Origin: Methylocaldum sp. 14B
GTDB lineage: Bacteria; Pseudomonadota; Gammaproteobacteria; Methylococcales; Methylococcaceae
NCBI RefSeq assembly: GCF_002005105.1
Contig: NZ_MSCV01000020.1
Coordinates: 1 to 64,000 of the forward strand
Reading direction: 5' to 3'
Length of the DNA stretch: 64,000 nucleotides
The stretch's first letter is position 1, and each line of letters starts with the position of its first letter. The translations under genes were made by a program, and so were the position numbers. Shown piece by piece: positions 61,860-64,000 of this stretch. Below the pieces are notes generated by a model. It was not told the DNA's origin and did not search any database. It was given only the letters and a program-made list of their open reading frames with translations.

Positions 61860-62771
61860 TCAATGCGCCGAGGTGACCGATGCGCGGGATCCGGGATCGG
61901 CGTATTTCGCCACGCTGGAGCCGACGGTCGCCCGCTTTTTCAGCAAAATTTCGCTCACGTTGGAGCCGATCATCTTAGCCAGTTCTTCCGTGGGAAGGTC
62001 GTTGGCATCGTCGCCGAAGGGATTCTCGATTTCTTCCGCGATCAGCTCCAGGCTGCCCAGAACGAAGAACACGAAAGTAGTGAACAGGATCGTCCAGTAC
62101 CCGAATTCGTGCACGAAGCAGAACGGCATGGTGACGATGTAGACGAAAATGAACTTCTTGATGAAAAGGCTGTAGGAGTACGGGATCGGCGTTTTCTTGA
62201 TGCGTTCGCAGGCGCCGCAGATGTCCGTCAGCGAGGTGAGTTCGCTGTTGATGTTCAGATAATGCACTCCGGCGAGATCTCCGCCCCGGTGCAGTCGGTC
62301 GATTTCCCTGAACAGGCTGTTGGCGATAAGATTCGGCCGGTGCACGCCGGCCGGTCGGCGTTGCAGCGGTTCGGCATCGCGGAGATGCTCGTTCAGCACC
62401 GAGGCATAAGCGGCAATATGTTTGGCGATGATGAGTCTGGACGGATGGTTTTGTCGAAGGAATGCGTTGCACTTCAGCGCCAGATTGCGGGACGTATTGA
62501 CCAAGGTTCCCCACTGCCGCCTGCCTTCCCACCAGCGCTCGTACGCCGTGTTGGTTCGAAAAACCAGCAGCAGCGAGATGACGAAGCCCAGTAGGGAGTG
62601 AACCAGATTCGTGCCCTTGAATTCCTCGGGCAGCAGATCGCGATCGATATAGGCTATGGCCGCGGTGAATAAGGCGACCGAACTCATGGCCGGCAACAGC
62701 CTTCTGAACGTGTCGCTTTTATGAAATTTGAAAATGAGGCCCCACCACGATTTGGGGTTGTAATTGATCAC
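61860..62771 (-). CDS. Bestrophin-family channel protein
   Basis: A 303-residue membrane protein of the bacterial bestrophin (RFP-TM, YneE-like) family. The N-terminus has YNPKSWWGLIFKFHKSDTFRRLLP and the GFVISLLLVFRTNTAYERWWEGRRQWG segment, a family signature. Membrane helices lie near 30-50, 60-80 and 195-235. The end shows the IENPFGDDANDLP acidic loop. Bacterial bestrophins conduct ions, and their physiological role is unclear. Single gene. Confidence 0.92.
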   Translation of the reverse strand: MINYNPKSWWGLIFKFHKSDTFRRLLPAMSSVALFTAAIAYIDRDLLPEEFKGTNLVHSLLGFVISLLLVFRTNTAYERWWEGRRQWGTLVNTSRNLALKCNAFLRQNHPSRLIIAKHIAAYASVLNEHLRDAEPLQRRPAGVHRPNLIANSLFREIDRLHRGGDLAGVHYLNINSELTSLTDICGACERIKKTPIPYSYSLFIKKFIFVYIVTMPFCFVHEFGYWTILFTTFVFFVLGSLELIAEEIENPFGDDANDLPTEELAKMIGSNVSEILLKKRATVGSSVAKYADPGSRASVTSAH

Positions 62772-62828
62772 GCTGAACTCCTAAGCGGCTTTCGATCTCG
62801 GGAGTGAATTGCCGAAGTGGATTATTAA

Positions 62829-63014
62829 ATGATGAAAACAGTCAAGACGCTATGGCATCTGCTGCGGGAAATGACCGGCGACGATGCCTATGAAAAGTAT
62901 CTGGCGCATTGGCGTGTCCACCACGCAGGCGAGGGCGGGGAGCCTTTGAGCCGCAAAGAGTTTTTTGATGCCGAGCTGCATCGGCGATGGAGCGGCGTCA
63001 AACGCTGTTGCTGA
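62829..63014 (+). CDS. YbdD/YjiX-family small protein
   Basis: A 61-residue protein with YbdD/YjiX signatures: LREMTGDDAYEKYLAHWRVHH and the LSRKEFFDAELHRRW end, with GVKRCC at the C-terminus. The family normally accompanies the CstA or BtsT peptide/pyruvate carrier, but no carrier gene is adjacent here. The start may be the second Met (62832). A hairpin without a T-tract follows. Confidence 0.85.
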   Translation: MMKTVKTLWHLLREMTGDDAYEKYLAHWRVHHAGEGGEPLSRKEFFDAELHRRWSGVKRCC

Positions 63015-63023
63015 CGCGGCGGC

Positions 63024-63049
63024 GCATCCCGCCTTCGCAGGCGGGATGC
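63024..63049. terminator. Hairpin between convergent genes
   Basis: A perfect 11-bp stem GCATCCCGCCT/AGGCGGGATGC around a TCGC loop. There is no T-tract on either strand, so termination is possible but unproven. Confidence 0.5.
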
Positions 63050-63067
63050 CGAAAGATGCGGTGGCAG

Positions 63068-63328
63068 TTATATCCGGCTCTTGATCCGTTCGTAGGCGCT
63101 TCTTACTTCTTCACCGAGCATTTTGACGCTGGTCCAGACATCTTCCGAGGCGTCTTTGGCTTCGTCGGCGACTCCGGCGAGCTTGCTCTTGAACTCTTCC
63201 AGCTTTTCTTCCGTCTTGTTCCACTCTTCCTGAGCCTCGAGTTTCGCCAAGTTGAGCTGCACCCGCAGTTCGTCCCGTTGCTGAAGTAAGCCGTCCCGAA
63301 ATTTTTCCAATTCTTCTTTAATGTTCAT
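63068..63328 (-). CDS. Small coiled-coil protein
   Basis: An 86-residue, almost wholly helical and highly charged protein (NIKEELEKFRDGLLQQRDELRVQ, WNKTEEKLEEFKSKLAGVADEAKDASEDVW). No signal peptide or membrane helix. It resembles small conserved coiled-coil proteins near stress genes and, weakly, apolipoprotein-like repeats. Function unknown. Confidence 0.65.
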   Translation of the reverse strand: MNIKEELEKFRDGLLQQRDELRVQLNLAKLEAQEEWNKTEEKLEEFKSKLAGVADEAKDASEDVWTSVKMLGEEVRSAYERIKSRI

Positions 63329-63613
63329 GATGATTTCCTCAATGTTGGTTCGCCTTGACCTCGCACATACAAGGCCTCCTCCGATTTCCTTAGGTTTGAC
63401 TTAAACGGCGCGGTATTGCGAGGATTCGTCACAGCAAGCTGTACGAACGCATGGTAACAATCTTGAACGGAACTCTTCCAGTCCATCATTGTTCTGCGTC
63501 CGATGGAGTCCTGTCGGACTTCCCTCAATAGCTGCAACCCGGATGGACCGCGTCGCAGCCGGTCCGCGGAATCCTTCGGCAAACTCCAGGCCACGGCCCG
63601 TCAGGATGGATCT
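63329..63613. other. Intergenic region, nothing recognised
   Basis: About 285 bases between the coiled-coil gene and the SulP gene end. No repeat or reliable gene is visible. Confidence 0.45.
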
Positions 63614-64000
63614 TCATGCGGCCTCGATGCGCCGTTCTCCCCAGGCGTGCTGCTGGAAGACGGCGCGCAGTCTGTCCCAGTCGATGACCAGCTCGCCGCC
63701 GGCTGCCTTATGCTGTTGTTCCCAATTGATCAGAAGATCCAAGCAGGCATGATCGATATACGTCAGTTCGTGGAAATTCACGTGCACGTGCGCGTCGGGA
63801 CGGACCCGCTCCAGGGCCGCCGCGAGCTTCGGCAGACGGATGAAGGTTGCGGCGCCTTTGAGGCGGATCGTGGTCCGGACGCTCCCTTTTTCCTCTTCGA
63901 CCGCAACCTCCAGATGCGAGAAGCTACACAGCAATCGAGCCAACGCCAGAGCGATTCCGACAGCAATGCCGGTCAGGAGGTCCACCACTACCACGGTACC
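63614..64000 (-). CDS. SulP-family anion transporter, C-terminal part (5' end beyond window)
   Basis: The frame is open to the window edge. The first residues seen (VVVDLLTGIAVGIALALARLL) are the last membrane helix of SulP transporters. A STAS domain follows (VRTTIRLKGAATFIRLPKLAAAL, HVNFHELTYIDHACLDLL). SulP proteins carry sulphate, bicarbonate or other anions; the STAS domain controls activity. Only 129 codons are visible, so the substrate cannot be assigned. Confidence 0.85.
   Translation of the reverse strand, partial: GTVVVVDLLTGIAVGIALALARLLCSFSHLEVAVEEEKGSVRTTIRLKGAATFIRLPKLAAALERVRPDAHVHVNFHELTYIDHACLDLLINWEQQHKAAGGELVIDWDRLRAVFQQHAWGERRIEAA

Noticed and set aside
1-64000. tRNA or rRNA genes
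   Set aside because: I looked for T-loop and anticodon-arm patterns and rRNA-like stretches and found none that fold convincingly.

Overview
The window is a 64 kb stretch of chromosome from a moderately GC-rich Gram-negative bacterium, most probably a gammaproteobacterium. The evidence is the ExeA/GspB pair, CopA/CopB, a DUF3450-ExbB-ExbB-ExbD-TonB operon, DUF2959 and DUF3080 lipoproteins, YbdD/YjiX and OmpR-type signalling. The gene mix and the repeats would suit a Methylococcales methanotroph such as Methylocaldum, but no methane-oxidation gene is present, so this is a guess. I saw no rRNA, tRNA or CRISPR array.

Layout. 1-1.2 kb: end of an IS66 element. 1.2-6.3 kb: a membrane protein, a CHRD protein with a C-terminal repeat, and a minus-strand alcohol dehydrogenase / SRPBCC / GlcG-like operon. 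6.5-10.7 kb: class I fructose-bisphosphate aldolase, then a GbsR regulator heading SDR-DoxX, DUF2269 and DUF4166 genes. 10.8-13.4 kb: GspB and ExeA. 13.5-14.2 kb: a MITE and a MatP-like ribbon-helix-helix gene with five copies of a short palindrome in and around it. 14.4-20.2 kb: PHB-depolymerase-like enzyme, an array of five hairpins, and envelope or stress proteins (glycine zipper, OmpA, OBAP, cache domain, GNAT). 20.9-25.8 kb: a PAS sensor kinase, small proteins, nested repeats and aquaporin. 26-32.7 kb: membrane and lipoprotein genes, then a copper/heavy-metal block (MerR regulator, DUF4396, methyltransferase, CopA, CopB). 33-38 kb: Lon-N protein, HAD hydrolase, glycosyltransferase, CDP-alcohol phosphatidyltransferase and two methyltransferases. 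38.2-41.3 kb: two-component system with a divergent Spy-like gene. 41.3-45 kb: GTP cyclohydrolase II/RibD fusion, dehydrogenase, PTPS and methyltransferase, probably a pteridine or flavin-like pathway. 45-52 kb: GlcG-like protein, DUF3080, a LPG-synthase-like membrane protein and the TonB operon. 52-64 kb: PepSY protein, SGNH hydrolase, AcpA-like phosphoesterase, MinD-like ATPase, an orphan hydrogenase-like large subunit, DUF2959, a kinase without its phospho-acceptor His, bestrophin, YbdD, and the end of a SulP transporter.

The most striking feature is the repeat ecology. A 42-bp palindromic unit (14 codons) has fixed flanks and a stem whose two arms change together. It occurs alone, in tandem, nested in its own loop, inside MITE-like elements, and in frame inside two protein genes. 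One of these, a glycosyltransferase, carries a whole MITE of exactly 66 codons. A different 142-bp MITE sits at the stop/start junction of the two-component operon, and its target duplication has regenerated both the stop and the start codon. In-frame palindromes recall the Rickettsia palindromic elements, but here they are in a free-living-type gammaproteobacterial genome.
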